Assembly (NCBI RefSeq): GCF_947499705.1
Contig: NZ_CANMPJ010000001.1
Span: 283,501-347,500 of the forward strand
DNA length: 64,000 bases
Source: an uncultured Erythrobacter sp.
GTDB lineage: Bacteria > Pseudomonadota > Alphaproteobacteria > Sphingomonadales > Sphingomonadaceae
Reading direction: 5' to 3'
The stretch's first letter is position 1; each line of letters starts with the position of its first letter. This document shows, piece by piece, positions 8,646-17,312 of the stretch. The translations under genes and the position numbers were made by a program. The notes under the pieces were generated by a model that was not told the origin of the DNA, searched no databases, and saw nothing but the letters and a program-made list of their open reading frames with translations.

Positions 8646-9437
8646 CTACTCGACCGTCAGCTCGTTGCCGATCTTCTTTGCTGTTTCCATGACGATATCT
8701 GCATAGAGTTCTATCGCCTCCTGCAAGTTATGGGTCGAGGCAAAATAGACAAGCGCCAATGCGCCTATCGGGTGATCGCCGCGGAAGATCGGTGCCGAAA
8801 TGACGGAGTTCTTGCCGACTGGCGCAGTGAAGGTGTTTCGCTCGCGTACGGCGAATCCGGCTTTGCGGATCTCGCGAAACTTCACGTCTTTCTTGGCTAT
8901 CTCGATCATATGCGCCAACTCTTCGTCGGCTTGAGCCTCGATTTCCTCAAGGCGTTGTTTGCGTGTTTCGGGAGAGCAAAACGCAAGCCATGCCTGACCG
9001 GCGGCAGAATCAATCATCGGAAATGTAAAGCCGGGATAGTAATGATGAAGGGTCATTGACGTCAGTGTGTGGGTCGAATCGCGAACCACCATTTGATCGG
9101 CCAAAGGAGTTGCGATCAGAACTGGCCAGTGAATCTCCTGTGTAAGTTCCACGAGGTGAGGTCGGGCGATTTCAGCGAGCCTGTTTTCGTCCTGAAACCC
9201 ATGAGCCAGAGAGCGGACCAGAGCTGTCACGTGATAGCGCTTGGTGCTTTCCTGACGCTCAATGTATTTTTCAATATGAAGTGTTGTCAGCATTCTGGCC
9301 ACGGTCGGGTATGGCAGACCAGATATTTCCGCAGCTTCACTCAATGTGATCGGGCCGTGTTGGCTGACAATCTGAAGCATCTCAAGACCGCGCGCCAGAG
9401 ACCGAATATAACGGCTGTCCGATTTTTCGACTGGCAT
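8646..9437 (-). CDS. IclR family transcriptional regulator
   Basis: About 263 residues: an N-terminal winged helix (S-R-Y-I-R-S-L-A-R-G-L-E-M-L then S-E-A-A-E-I-S-G-L-P-Y-P-T-V-A-R-M-L) and a C-terminal IclR effector domain of about 170 residues (G-Q-A-W-L-A-F-C; G-F-A-V-R-E; A-P-I-F-R-G-D-H-P-I-G-A-L-A-L). PcaR/PobR-type members bind an aromatic or dicarboxylic pathway intermediate. ATG 9437 has GGGGGA 5 bases upstream; an upstream in-frame TTG at 9464 with GGAGAGG is a real alternative. It lies in the centre of the catabolic cluster and is the likely local regulator of the units carrying the TCGCNRTTCGATA motif. Confidence 0.92.
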   Translation of the reverse strand: MPVEKSDSRYIRSLARGLEMLQIVSQHGPITLSEAAEISGLPYPTVARMLTTLHIEKYIERQESTKRYHVTALVRSLAHGFQDENRLAEIARPHLVELTQEIHWPVLIATPLADQMVVRDSTHTLTSMTLHHYYPGFTFPMIDSAAGQAWLAFCSPETRKQRLEEIEAQADEELAHMIEIAKKDVKFREIRKAGFAVRERNTFTAPVGKNSVISAPIFRGDHPIGALALVYFASTHNLQEAIELYADIVMETAKKIGNELTVE

Positions 9438-9584
9438 ATTATCCCCCATGCCCAACGCGGACAAATCACCTCTCCAGTGGTGTTTGCTTGCACCATTTGT
9501 GCGGTGCTTGTCTCATGTTCCCGTATCTTGTGTAGCGCTGAGTGTCATCAACGGACTTGAAGGACGCTGACCGATCAAGCCGGA

Positions 9585-10070
9585 TTACGGCGCGGTGTTA
9601 AACTGCTTTTCCAGATAGTTTATCAAGCCGCCCGCCTTGACGATCTCCATCAGTTCGGCTGGCAACGGCTGGATAACATACGACTTTTGAGTGCTCGCGT
9701 TCCGCAGTTTACCCTGCTCCAGATCAAGGTCGACATGATCGCCTGCGGAGATTTCGGCCACATTGGCGAAGTCGAAAATCGGCAATCCCAGATTGAGCGC
9801 GTTGCGATAGAATATCCTCGCAAAAGACTGTGCGAAAACGGCGCCAACTCCCAGCAGCTTGAGCGAAACTGCGGCTTGCTCGCGCGATGATCCCTGACCG
9901 AAGTTCCTGCCAGCAAAGATGATGTCACCGGGCGCAACAAGGTTCGGGAAATCCGGCTCGATCGCAGTCATGCAATGGCGAGCCAGTTCTTCGGGATCAA
10001 GCTTCAGCTTGTTACCGGGGGCCAGCAGATCGGTGCTGATCCCGTCTCCGAACACCCATGCCCTGGCCAT
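9585..10070 (-). CDS. Aconitase/3-isopropylmalate dehydratase-type hydratase, small subunit
   Basis: 161 residues matching the LeuD (swivel) subunit: V-F-G-D-G-I-S-T-D-L-L near the N-terminus and the diagnostic G-R-N-F-G-Q-G-S-S-R-E-Q-A segment at about 53-65, followed by F-A-Q-S-F-A-R-I-F-Y-R-N. The canonical -EHA- is -EQA- here. It pairs with the large subunit encoded directly upstream, whose stop overlaps this start by one base (TGATG). No leucine genes are nearby, so the pair is probably a catabolic hydratase related to dimethylmaleate or methylmalate hydratases rather than biosynthetic LeuCD. Substrate is an inference. Confidence 0.88.
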   Translation of the reverse strand: MARAWVFGDGISTDLLAPGNKLKLDPEELARHCMTAIEPDFPNLVAPGDIIFAGRNFGQGSSREQAAVSLKLLGVGAVFAQSFARIFYRNALNLGLPIFDFANVAEISAGDHVDLDLEQGKLRNASTQKSYVIQPLPAELMEIVKAGGLINYLEKQFNTAP

Positions 10071-11353
10071 CAGGTCATCTCCATCAGATCACGCGGATCG
10101 GCAATGCGACCGACAACCGCCGAGGCAGCGGTAGTGTAGGGCGATCCAAGATAGACGCTGGCTCCGCTATGACCCATCCGACCCTGAAAATTGCGGTTGG
10201 TGCTGGAGATGCAGACATCGCCATCTGACAGGATGCCTGCTCCCATTCCGGCGCAAGCGCCGCATCCGGTTGGCATGATCTTGGCGCCGGCATCAACAAG
10301 TGTCTGGATCGTACCATCCGCGCTAGCCTTGCCCATAACCTCCTGTGACGCAGGAGCGACGAGCAGGCGCACATGATCAGCTACTTTCCGGCCTTTCAGG
10401 ACTTTCGCGACCATCTGCAGGTCAGACAGTTTGGCACCTACACAGGCCCCGACATAGGCCTGGTCCACGCGCACGGATGAAAACGAGTCGACATTGTCGG
10501 TGTTGTCCGGCGAATGCGGCGCGGCAACCTGCGGGACCATCGCTGCCATGTCAAAACGCTTTCGTTGCAAGTATCGAGCATCGGAATCCGGCGCGAAGCC
10601 ACGGCTTTCAGCTTCGTCCTGCACCGGTTTGCCGCGATCGCGCAAAAACCCGAACGTCGTATCGTCAGGCGCGATCAAACCGGCTTCACCGCCCAGTTCG
10701 GCGGTCATGTTGCTGAGCACCATGCGTTCTTGCATGGTCATCGCTTCCACTGCGCTTCCGCCGAACTCGAAAGCGCAAAAAGCGTTGTCCAATCCAACTT
10801 CGCGGCAAAGCATGAGCATGACGTCTTTGGCTACGACACCGCGCGGCAGTTTGCCGTCTAGCTCTATGCGGATGCTTTCGGGGACCCGTATCCAGGTCTT
10901 ACCCGTCGCGACAATTCCGACCATGTCCGTCGCGCCATAACCCGCCACATAAGCGCCAAACGCGCCGCCAGTTGGAGAATGGCTGTCCCCGCCTGCGACA
11001 AATTCACCGGGGCGCATGAGGCCCTTTTCCGGGAGAACGAGGTGGCAAATGCCGATCATGTCGAAGAACTGTTCAACTTCGTGCTCGCGCGCGAAATCAC
11101 GGGTCGTCTTTAAGATCGCAGCGGAATCAGCATCGGTGGCAGGCACGTAGTGATCCGTGACGATTGCGACCTTGGCCGGATCCCACAGACCAACACCCAG
11201 CTTCTCCAAATGCGGTGCCCAGCGGCGCGGCCCCGAGCTGTCATGCGCGAAAGCAAGGTCCACATTCGCGGTCACGATCTGTCCGGGTGTCACGCTTGCA
11301 AGCCCCGCAGCGCGCGCGATCAGTTTCTCGGCCATGGTCGCCGGACGGATCAT
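10070..11353 (-). CDS. Aconitase/3-isopropylmalate dehydratase-type hydratase, large subunit
   Basis: About 427 residues of the LeuC/AcnA large-subunit family. Cysteine ligands for the [4Fe-4S] cluster are visible: one in V-G-A-C-V-G-A and two in P-T-G-C-G-A-C-A-G. H-V-L-P-E-K-type sequence appears as LVLPEKG, followed by V-A-G-G-D-S-H-S-P-T-G-G-A-F-G-A, the family substrate loop. The enzyme removes or adds water across a double bond of a di- or tricarboxylic acid. ATG 11353 is chosen; ATG 11335 is possible and an upstream TTG is less likely. It is divergent from the lyase gene at 11516, with a candidate operator between. In Eubacterium barkeri a DmdAB hydratase and a Dml lyase of these families act consecutively, a suggestive precedent. 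Confidence 0.9.
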   Translation of the reverse strand: MIRPATMAEKLIARAAGLASVTPGQIVTANVDLAFAHDSSGPRRWAPHLEKLGVGLWDPAKVAIVTDHYVPATDADSAAILKTTRDFAREHEVEQFFDMIGICHLVLPEKGLMRPGEFVAGGDSHSPTGGAFGAYVAGYGATDMVGIVATGKTWIRVPESIRIELDGKLPRGVVAKDVMLMLCREVGLDNAFCAFEFGGSAVEAMTMQERMVLSNMTAELGGEAGLIAPDDTTFGFLRDRGKPVQDEAESRGFAPDSDARYLQRKRFDMAAMVPQVAAPHSPDNTDNVDSFSSVRVDQAYVGACVGAKLSDLQMVAKVLKGRKVADHVRLLVAPASQEVMGKASADGTIQTLVDAGAKIMPTGCGACAGMGAGILSDGDVCISSTNRNFQGRMGHSGASVYLGSPYTTAASAVVGRIADPRDLMEMT

Positions 11354-11474
11354 CCTGGACAGTCTCCAAAAAGTTCGGCTTGAAAGCAAACGACGAACGA
11401 AACGCCCGCAGTTGCAGCGTTTGGGGTGAAGTATGCTGCGCTGCGGCGTGTTGCTATTGTCCAGCCCGGACTTG

Positions 11475-11488
11475 TCGCCATTCGATAG
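11475..11488 (+). promoter_or_regulatory. Candidate IclR-type operator (TCGCCATTCGATAG)
   Basis: This site lies in the divergent promoter region between the hydratase (minus strand, start 11353) and the lyase (plus strand, start 11516). Bases 11472-11487 are identical to 6373-6388. A regulator bound here could control both directions. Confidence 0.5.
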
Positions 11489-11515
11489 CTGACCCTCTGC
11501 CGATTGTCCCGCCGC

Positions 11516-12454
11516 ATGGCCAAGCCTACGGCCATGCTTATGAACGGATCACGCGCAAGCAAAGCGGCGGCTCTCTCCCAGTTGCTCGAAAATGGTGTTC
11601 TCGCGCCCGGTTGTTACGACGGACTTTCTGCGGCGCTCGTACAGGCTCATGGTTTCCAAGCCGCCTATGTAACAGGCGGCTCCATTGCCTATTCACGGCT
11701 TGGCAGGCCCGACATTGGTCTGGTTTCGATGTCGGAGGTGGCCGAAACCATTGCGCTTATTGCGGATCGGGTTGAAATCCCATTGATCGTCGATGCCGAC
11801 ACTGGCTTTGGCAATGCGCTGAATGTCATGCGCACCGTCCGCACCTTTGAGCGCGCGGGTGCGACTGCCATACAGCTAGAGGATCAGCAGATGCCCAAGC
11901 GCTGCGGTCACCTGGCGGGCAAGTCGCTGGTGTCTTGCGAAGAGATGGTGGGCAAGCTGAAGGCGGCTCTGGATACCCGTGAAGACGCGCTGATCGTCGC
12001 GCGAACAGACGCGATTGCCGTCGAGGGATTCGATGCCGCTTTGGAACGGGCAGAGGCTTACGTCGAAGCCGGTGCGGACATTCTGTTCGTCGAGGCACCC
12101 CCTTCTGATGAGGCGATGAAACAATTGTGCGCTCAATTTGATGGACGCGCCGTTCTCTTGGCCAATATGGTCGAAGGCGGTTCAACACCGATCCGGCCAG
12201 CGCAAGAACTCTACGCTTTGGGATACCGGCTCGTGATCTTCCCCGGCGCATTTGCGCGTACGGTTGTGCAAGCGGCAAACGATATGCTCGCCGTGCTAAA
12301 ACGTTATGGCACCACCGAGAATTATTGGGACAGGATGGTCGACCTAAAGGGTATCAACGATGCGATCGGAACGGGCGAGCTGATCGAGCATGGCAAACGC
12401 TACAGCCCCGAAATGGCTTCTTTCGCAACCTTGCCGACGGATGGTGATGCATGA
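11516..12454 (+). CDS. Isocitrate lyase/PEP mutase superfamily C-C lyase
   Basis: 312 residues of the ICL/PEPM TIM-barrel superfamily. Metal-binding D93-A-D95-T-G-F-G, I-Q-L-E122-D123 and the lyase signature K128-R-C-G-H132 with its cysteine are all present. The C-G-H motif is typical of true lyases (isocitrate, methylisocitrate, dimethylmalate lyase) rather than phosphonopyruvate hydrolases. It should split a 2-hydroxy (branched) dicarboxylate into pyruvate or glyoxylate plus an acid. A TTG at 11504 is in frame, but ATG 11516 is preferred; ATG 11534 and 11540 are also possible. Stop overlaps the next start as ATGA. Divergent from the aconitase-type hydratase, so hydration followed by C-C cleavage is the likely lower pathway. 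Confidence 0.87.
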   Translation: MAKPTAMLMNGSRASKAAALSQLLENGVLAPGCYDGLSAALVQAHGFQAAYVTGGSIAYSRLGRPDIGLVSMSEVAETIALIADRVEIPLIVDADTGFGNALNVMRTVRTFERAGATAIQLEDQQMPKRCGHLAGKSLVSCEEMVGKLKAALDTREDALIVARTDAIAVEGFDAALERAEAYVEAGADILFVEAPPSDEAMKQLCAQFDGRAVLLANMVEGGSTPIRPAQELYALGYRLVIFPGAFARTVVQAANDMLAVLKRYGTTENYWDRMVDLKGINDAIGTGELIEHGKRYSPEMASFATLPTDGDA

Positions 12455-13872
12455 GTGTGATCACGGATAGTCAGGCAGAATTTGAGTTCATTGTGGATGT
12501 CCTGATTGTCGGTGCTGGTGCATGCGGCCTGACTGCTGCTCTGGCAGCCTGCGATGGCGGCGCGTCGGTACTTGTTCTTGAGCGCGACAAGGTGCCACTT
12601 GGCACGACAGCAATGTCGACCGGATTGGTCCCGGCCGCCGGAACCCGCATTCAGCAGGCTGCCGGTATTGAAGATAATGCGGAATTGTTTGCTGAAGATC
12701 TGCTCCGCAAAAGCAAGGGCACGGCTGATGCCGATTTTGTCCGTGCGGTTTGCGCGGCATCCACCGAAACAATCGACTGGCTGAGTGAACAGCATGGCGT
12801 GCCGTTCAGCCTGTTCGAGGCAGGCGGTGCATTGCCTGGCCATAGCCGCGCACGGCTGCACGGTACACCGTCGCGCACCGGAGAAGAGCTGATCGCGTCG
12901 CTGCATTCCGCTGTCGAAAGTGCAGGCGGAGATGTGATGACGAGCGCCCTCGTCAGCGAACTGATCAGCGACGGCAAGGGCATGGTCACCGGCGTTGTCA
13001 TCGATCGTCCCGATGGTTCGCAGGAGCGCGTCGGTTGCCACACTTTGGTGCTCGCCACCTGCGGATTTGCCGGCAATCCGGAAATGGTCGCTGATCACAT
13101 TCCTGAACTCGCTGGGATCATGGCACATACCCATCCCGGCGCGAATGGCGACGCGTTGCGCTGGGGAACCGAGTTGGGTGCCCAGACTGCCGACCTCGGT
13201 TCCTATCAGGGGCATGGCAGTCTGGCGGCGGGGCATGGTCTGCTGCTCAGCTGGCTTTCGGTCAGCGAAGGCGGGTTTCAAGTCAACGCCGAGGGGCAGC
13301 GCTTCTCCGATGAATCGCGTGGCTACTCAGAACAGGCAGTTGATGTCGGTGCGCAGACCGACGGATTCGCCTGGACGATTTACGATGCGCGGATCGACGA
13401 GATCATGTCGGAGATCAGCGAGTATCGCGAATTGCGCAATGCCGGAGCGATGATCCAGGCAGACAAGATCAATGCATTGGCGGAAGCGATACGAGTACCT
13501 GTGGCAGCATTGGCAGACACAGTGGCCAACATCGCCGTACATGCGCAAAGCGGCGAAGCCGACGCCTTCGGCCGTGTATTTCAGGCTGAAAAGACTCTGA
13601 AAGCGCCATTCTTTGCAGCCAAGGTAAATCCCGCACTGTTCCACACTCAAGGCGGGCTTGTCGTCGATCACGATGCCCGCGTGCTCGGGGCGAATGGCGA
13701 TCCTTTGCCCAACCTCTTCGCCGGTGGCGGCGCGGCGCGCGGCCTCTCCGGCGCAGGCGCTTCGGGCTATGTCGCAGGCAATGGCCTGATGTCGGCCACG
13801 ACCTTGGGTAAACTGGCTGGACGCGCCGCTGCGAGCCAAGCGCTTGCCGAAAATTCGGGAGGCGCATCATGA
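12451..13872 (+). CDS. FAD-dependent dehydrogenase, fumarate reductase/3-ketosteroid dehydrogenase-like
   Basis: 473 residues with the FAD_binding_2 fold. The dinucleotide motif V-L-I-V-G-A-G-A-C-G-L occurs at about 14-24, with an acidic residue (L-E-R-D) ending strand 2, and a C-terminal FAD motif G-G-G-A-A-R-G-L-S-G-A-G-A-S-G-Y at about 425-440. Family members include fumarate reductase flavoproteins and delta-1 ketosteroid dehydrogenases, which introduce or reduce an activated C=C bond. No signal peptide or heme-binding region is seen, so it is cytoplasmic. Overlapping ATGA junctions on both sides show co-translation with the lyase and the deacetylase-like genes. Direction of the redox reaction cannot be told. 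Confidence 0.85.
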   Translation: MSVITDSQAEFEFIVDVLIVGAGACGLTAALAACDGGASVLVLERDKVPLGTTAMSTGLVPAAGTRIQQAAGIEDNAELFAEDLLRKSKGTADADFVRAVCAASTETIDWLSEQHGVPFSLFEAGGALPGHSRARLHGTPSRTGEELIASLHSAVESAGGDVMTSALVSELISDGKGMVTGVVIDRPDGSQERVGCHTLVLATCGFAGNPEMVADHIPELAGIMAHTHPGANGDALRWGTELGAQTADLGSYQGHGSLAAGHGLLLSWLSVSEGGFQVNAEGQRFSDESRGYSEQAVDVGAQTDGFAWTIYDARIDEIMSEISEYRELRNAGAMIQADKINALAEAIRVPVAALADTVANIAVHAQSGEADAFGRVFQAEKTLKAPFFAAKVNPALFHTQGGLVVDHDARVLGANGDPLPNLFAGGGAARGLSGAGASGYVAGNGLMSATTLGKLAGRAAASQALAENSGGAS

Positions 13873-14780
13873 AGCCAAGCCTGGGTGCATATGATTGGTG
13901 GCCCTACCGGGACCGCCCCAAGGTGGTCTGGCCCAACGGCGCCCGGATCGCCTTTTGGGTGGCGCCCAATATCGAATTCTACGAACTTGACCCGCCACTT
14001 AACCCAACGCGCAGAGCATGGCCCCGGCCATATCCCGACAACGAAGCCTATTCCGTTCGCGATTACGGCAATCGCGTGGGTCATTGGCGGCTCATGGAAT
14101 TGCTTGATCGCCACGGTGTTCGGGGGTCGGTATCGCTCAGCATTGCCTTGCTCGATCATCATCCCGAAATCATCGAAGCCTGTGCCGAGCGCGATTGGGA
14201 GTTCTTCAGTCACGGCATCTACAACACGCGCTTTACCTACGGCATGAGCGAGGATGAAGAGCGCGAGATGATCCGCGACAGCATTCAGTCGGTACAAAAG
14301 GCGACTGGGCAGCGGATTTCCGGCTGGCTCGCCCCGGCGCTGACCTACACCGACAAGACGATAGATCTACTCGCGGATATGGGACTTTCCTATACCTGCG
14401 ACCTGTTTCACGATGATCAAGTCACGCCGGTCAAGACGCCCACGGGCAAGCTGTGCTCTGTCCCCTACAGCCTGGAATATAACGATTCCATCGCGTTTCA
14501 GGTCAATAACCTGCCGCCGCGCCGCTATTTCGATATGCTCAAGGCGGGATTTGACAGGTTGTATGAGGAGGGGGCGGAATCGGGCACGGTGATGTGTATC
14601 CCGCTCCATGCTTATCTCGTTTCGCATCCCTACCGGATGGAGAGCTTTGCGCAGATCCTCGAATATATTTGCGGCCACGACGACGTCTGGGTCACGACAG
14701 CAGGCGAGATCGCGCAGTACTGGACCGAAAATTACTGGGATGCAGCGGTGTCCGATATTGCGCGGAGGAACGCATCGTGA
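13869..14780 (+). CDS. Polysaccharide-deacetylase-family (NodB fold) hydrolase 1
   Basis: 303 residues with a NodB-type fold resembling PuuE allantoinase and the cyclic-imide hydrolase/PgdA branch. Visible family signatures are the N-terminal V-W-P-N-G-A-R-I-A-F-W-V, Y-G-N-R-V-G-H-W-R, W-E-F-F-S-H-G-I-Y-N with the key His, G-W-L-A-P-A-L-T and a late histidine in I-P-L-H-A-Y-L. No signal peptide is present, so a small-molecule amide, imide or ureide substrate is more likely than a wall polysaccharide. It overlaps the FAD gene by ATGA and is followed by a second copy, about one third identical by eye. Confidence 0.83.
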   Translation: MKPSLGAYDWWPYRDRPKVVWPNGARIAFWVAPNIEFYELDPPLNPTRRAWPRPYPDNEAYSVRDYGNRVGHWRLMELLDRHGVRGSVSLSIALLDHHPEIIEACAERDWEFFSHGIYNTRFTYGMSEDEEREMIRDSIQSVQKATGQRISGWLAPALTYTDKTIDLLADMGLSYTCDLFHDDQVTPVKTPTGKLCSVPYSLEYNDSIAFQVNNLPPRRYFDMLKAGFDRLYEEGAESGTVMCIPLHAYLVSHPYRMESFAQILEYICGHDDVWVTTAGEIAQYWTENYWDAAVSDIARRNAS

Positions 14781-15703
14781 GCAGCAATCCGCCAATGGTC
14801 TATCCCCATCGCCAGTATGGCATGGACCATGACCGATATGACTGGTCGCTTTTGCAAAAGCGCGCTCCGGTTGAATGGCCTGACGGCAAGAATATTGCGC
14901 TCTGGGTGAATATCGCTGTCGAAATTTTCCCGATGGATGACGATGCCAAGCCGTTCAAGCTGCCCGGGACAATGGTGAAGCCCTACCCCGATTTGCAGAC
15001 CTATACATGGCGCGATTATGGCAATCGCGTGGGTATCTATCGCGTGATGCGCGCGGCGGACAAATTCGGCATCAAGCCCGACTGGTCGGTCAATGCGGCC
15101 ATTGCAGAGAAGTACCCGCGGTTGCTGCGCGATATCCTCGCGCGCGATGAAGATGTGATCGCGCACGGAATGGATATGGCCTCCCCCCATCATGGAGAGA
15201 TGTCCGAAGCCGACGAGCGAGCTCTGGTGGAAAAGACGCTGTCTTTGCTGAAGGGTGCAGGGGCAAAGGACATTCGCGGCTGGCTTTCGCCGGGCAAATC
15301 TCAATCCGCCCGAACGCCTGAAATTCTGGCTGATGCGGGGCTCGAATTCTTTTGCGACTGGCCCAATGATGAGCTGCCTTACAGGTTCCGAACCGATGCT
15401 GGTGAGATCACTTCCATGCCGCACTCATCCGACCTCAATGACCGGCGGATCATCGTCGATTTCAGGCATGATGAAGCCAGTTTTGTCGATCAGGTGAAGG
15501 ACCAATACACCTACCTCTCTCGCGAAGCTGCGGCCGAAGGCGGTCGGGTCATGTCGCTGACCCTGCATCCCTGGGTGACCGGGCAGTCGCACCGGATCGC
15601 AGCGCTGGAAGAAGCGTTTGCATTCCTCTGCGACAAGGCCGATATCTGGTTTGCTTCGGGCGCAGACATCTGCACGGAATGGAAGCGCCAGACCGGCGGC
15701 TGA
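14777..15703 (+). CDS. Polysaccharide-deacetylase-family (NodB fold) hydrolase 2
   Basis: 308 residues, paralogous to the preceding gene: P-D-G-K-N-I-A-L-W-V at the N-terminus, D-Y-G-N-R-V-G-I-Y-R, E-D-V-I-A-H-G-M-D, G-W-L-S-P-G, and T-L-H-P-W-V near the end. I place the start at GTG 14777 because GGAGGA lies 8 bases upstream and it overlaps the previous stop (GTGA); a longer frame from 14594 would lie inside the upstream gene. Two adjacent, divergent copies may form a heteromeric enzyme or act on two related amide/imide bonds. It ends the plus-strand operon, 4 bases before the convergent transporter gene. Confidence 0.83.
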   Translation: MSSNPPMVYPHRQYGMDHDRYDWSLLQKRAPVEWPDGKNIALWVNIAVEIFPMDDDAKPFKLPGTMVKPYPDLQTYTWRDYGNRVGIYRVMRAADKFGIKPDWSVNAAIAEKYPRLLRDILARDEDVIAHGMDMASPHHGEMSEADERALVEKTLSLLKGAGAKDIRGWLSPGKSQSARTPEILADAGLEFFCDWPNDELPYRFRTDAGEITSMPHSSDLNDRRIIVDFRHDEASFVDQVKDQYTYLSREAAAEGGRVMSLTLHPWVTGQSHRIAALEEAFAFLCDKADIWFASGADICTEWKRQTGG

Positions 15704-15707
15704 CCAA

Positions 15708-16955
15708 TTAGTCTTCGGCGGTGGGCTTGTAGAGTTTCCATCCGAACAGCGATACGAACAGGTAGCAGGCCAGCGCGACGAAATAGGCGTCACTGGTAGA
15801 CCCAGCGTCCGCCACCACGCCCATGACCAGCGGAACGACCGCTCCACCAGACACACCGAATACAAGCGCGGCCGCGCCGCGCTTCCTGTTTTCGCCAAGG
15901 CCGCGCAGACCAAGCGCAAAGATCAATGGATAGGTGCCGCCGCACCCGAACAACGTCCCCATCAACGCGATCGTCGATACCGTGGGAATATCGGCTACGG
16001 CTATGGCTAGCAAAAGGACATTCCAGACCGCGAAACACGTGAGGACCACGTTGGTGGATACCTTGCCTAGCATCGCCGTGGAAACAATGCGGCCAGCAAG
16101 GAACAGACCCATCGCCACTGACAGCAGATAGGCCGCCTTGCTGGTCTCAATTCCCGACCAGTTTTCGGTCACGAAGTTGATGAATAAAGTGCCTATTCCA
16201 ACCTGTGCGCCGATGTTCAGCCATTGGGCGAAGACCGCCCATTTGAAGTGGCGGTACCCCATCAGTCCAGTCGTGGGGGCACCAAACTGCGGGGCTTCAT
16301 CTTCTGTCAAAACTGCTGCTTTGGGCAGGGGCGCGAGACCATAGATGACCGCGAAGACAATCACTGCAGCGCCGATTGCACCGTAGGTCGCGACCACAGA
16401 GCTTAAGTCGCCGCCGGTTGGTTCCTGGTCCGCGAAGAACATCATTCCGCCGATCAGCGGCCCTGCAAATGTGCCAAGCCCGAACACGGATTGCGCTATG
16501 GCAATCCGCCGGTCGGCGTTCTTCGACGGGCCGAGTAATGTGACGTAAGGGCTGGCCGCTGTCTCGACACAGACCAGCCCGGTGGCCAGGATAAAGATCG
16601 ACGCCACGAAGAAATTGAAACTGGCCGTTGTCGCTGAAGGGATGAACATGAATGCGCCAGCTGCGTAGATCGCAAGACCGACCAGGATCGTGTATTTGTA
16701 TCCGATTTTCTCAAGCAGCCGACCGGCAGGCCATACGACCGTTGCATAGGCACCAAAATACGCCGTCTGCAGTAATGTGCTGCGCGCCTTGGTGATATCG
16801 AAGACATCCTGGAAATGCTTGTTGAGCACTTCCAGCAAACCGTACGACAACCCCCAAATGAAGAACAGCGAGGTGGTCAGGACGAGCGGCCATAGCAAGC
16901 TGGTGCCAGACATGGGCGGCGTCCGGTGACTGCCTGTTTGAGTGCCGTGTGTCAT
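15708..16955 (-). CDS. MFS transporter, FHS (fucose permease-like) family
   Basis: 415 residues with about 12 hydrophobic segments. The N-terminal F-F-I-W-G-L-S-Y-G-L-L-E-V-L-N-K-H-F segment is characteristic of the fucose:H+ symporter (FHS) family, and the Y-F-G-A-Y-A loop agrees. Family substrates include fucose, glucose and galactose, but sphingomonad members also occur in other catabolic clusters. ATG 16955 is preferred to the upstream alternative at 17015. It is the inner-membrane importer candidate for the adjacent catabolic genes and is convergent with the NodB pair. Confidence 0.85.
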   Translation of the reverse strand: MTHGTQTGSHRTPPMSGTSLLWPLVLTTSLFFIWGLSYGLLEVLNKHFQDVFDITKARSTLLQTAYFGAYATVVWPAGRLLEKIGYKYTILVGLAIYAAGAFMFIPSATTASFNFFVASIFILATGLVCVETAASPYVTLLGPSKNADRRIAIAQSVFGLGTFAGPLIGGMMFFADQEPTGGDLSSVVATYGAIGAAVIVFAVIYGLAPLPKAAVLTEDEAPQFGAPTTGLMGYRHFKWAVFAQWLNIGAQVGIGTLFINFVTENWSGIETSKAAYLLSVAMGLFLAGRIVSTAMLGKVSTNVVLTCFAVWNVLLLAIAVADIPTVSTIALMGTLFGCGGTYPLIFALGLRGLGENRKRGAAALVFGVSGGAVVPLVMGVVADAGSTSDAYFVALACYLFVSLFGWKLYKPTAED

Positions 16956-17312
16956 CTTTATGCGCCCCTTGGGATAGGTGCTGGCAACGCGCGGCAAGGC
17001 AATCGCAATTATCAAACTGTGCGTTCAGCCCGTTTTGGATCGCACGCCTTGTGGCACCTACGCCATATGATCACCGGCCTGTTGTCGAACTGCGATAACG
17101 GTTGAGATCGGGTGCATACGGTTTTGCCGCAAACGCATACCAGTCATTACCATGGGCAAGAGCGTGGATAACGCCGGGGAACGCGAAGCGCAGAATTTGC
17201 ATGATTCCGGGAAGAACCACACCGAGATTGGCAGTGGTCGGGAAACGCTGGCCGATACTCTTTTGGACGGCCGAATCCCTGCCGACGCTGATTCAAGGAT
17301 AATGATGCAAGC
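16956..17312. other. Divergent promoter region between the two transporters
   Basis: About 357 bases without a supportable gene. The open frames here are fragments antisense or out of frame to the neighbours. It should hold promoters for both transporter genes, and it contains the inverted TTCGA motif at 17083-17095. Confidence 0.5.
17083..17095 (-). promoter_or_regulatory. Candidate IclR-type operator, inverted copy (TCGCAGTTCGACA)
   Basis: Read on the minus strand this matches the 5282 site in 12 of 13 bases. It lies between the divergent FHS and GPH transporter genes, 128 bases ahead of the FHS start. Confidence 0.4.

Noticed and set aside
9585..11353. Leucine biosynthesis leuCD
   Set aside because: No leuA or leuB is near, the lyase and IclR context is catabolic, and the small subunit has EQA instead of EHA in its signature.
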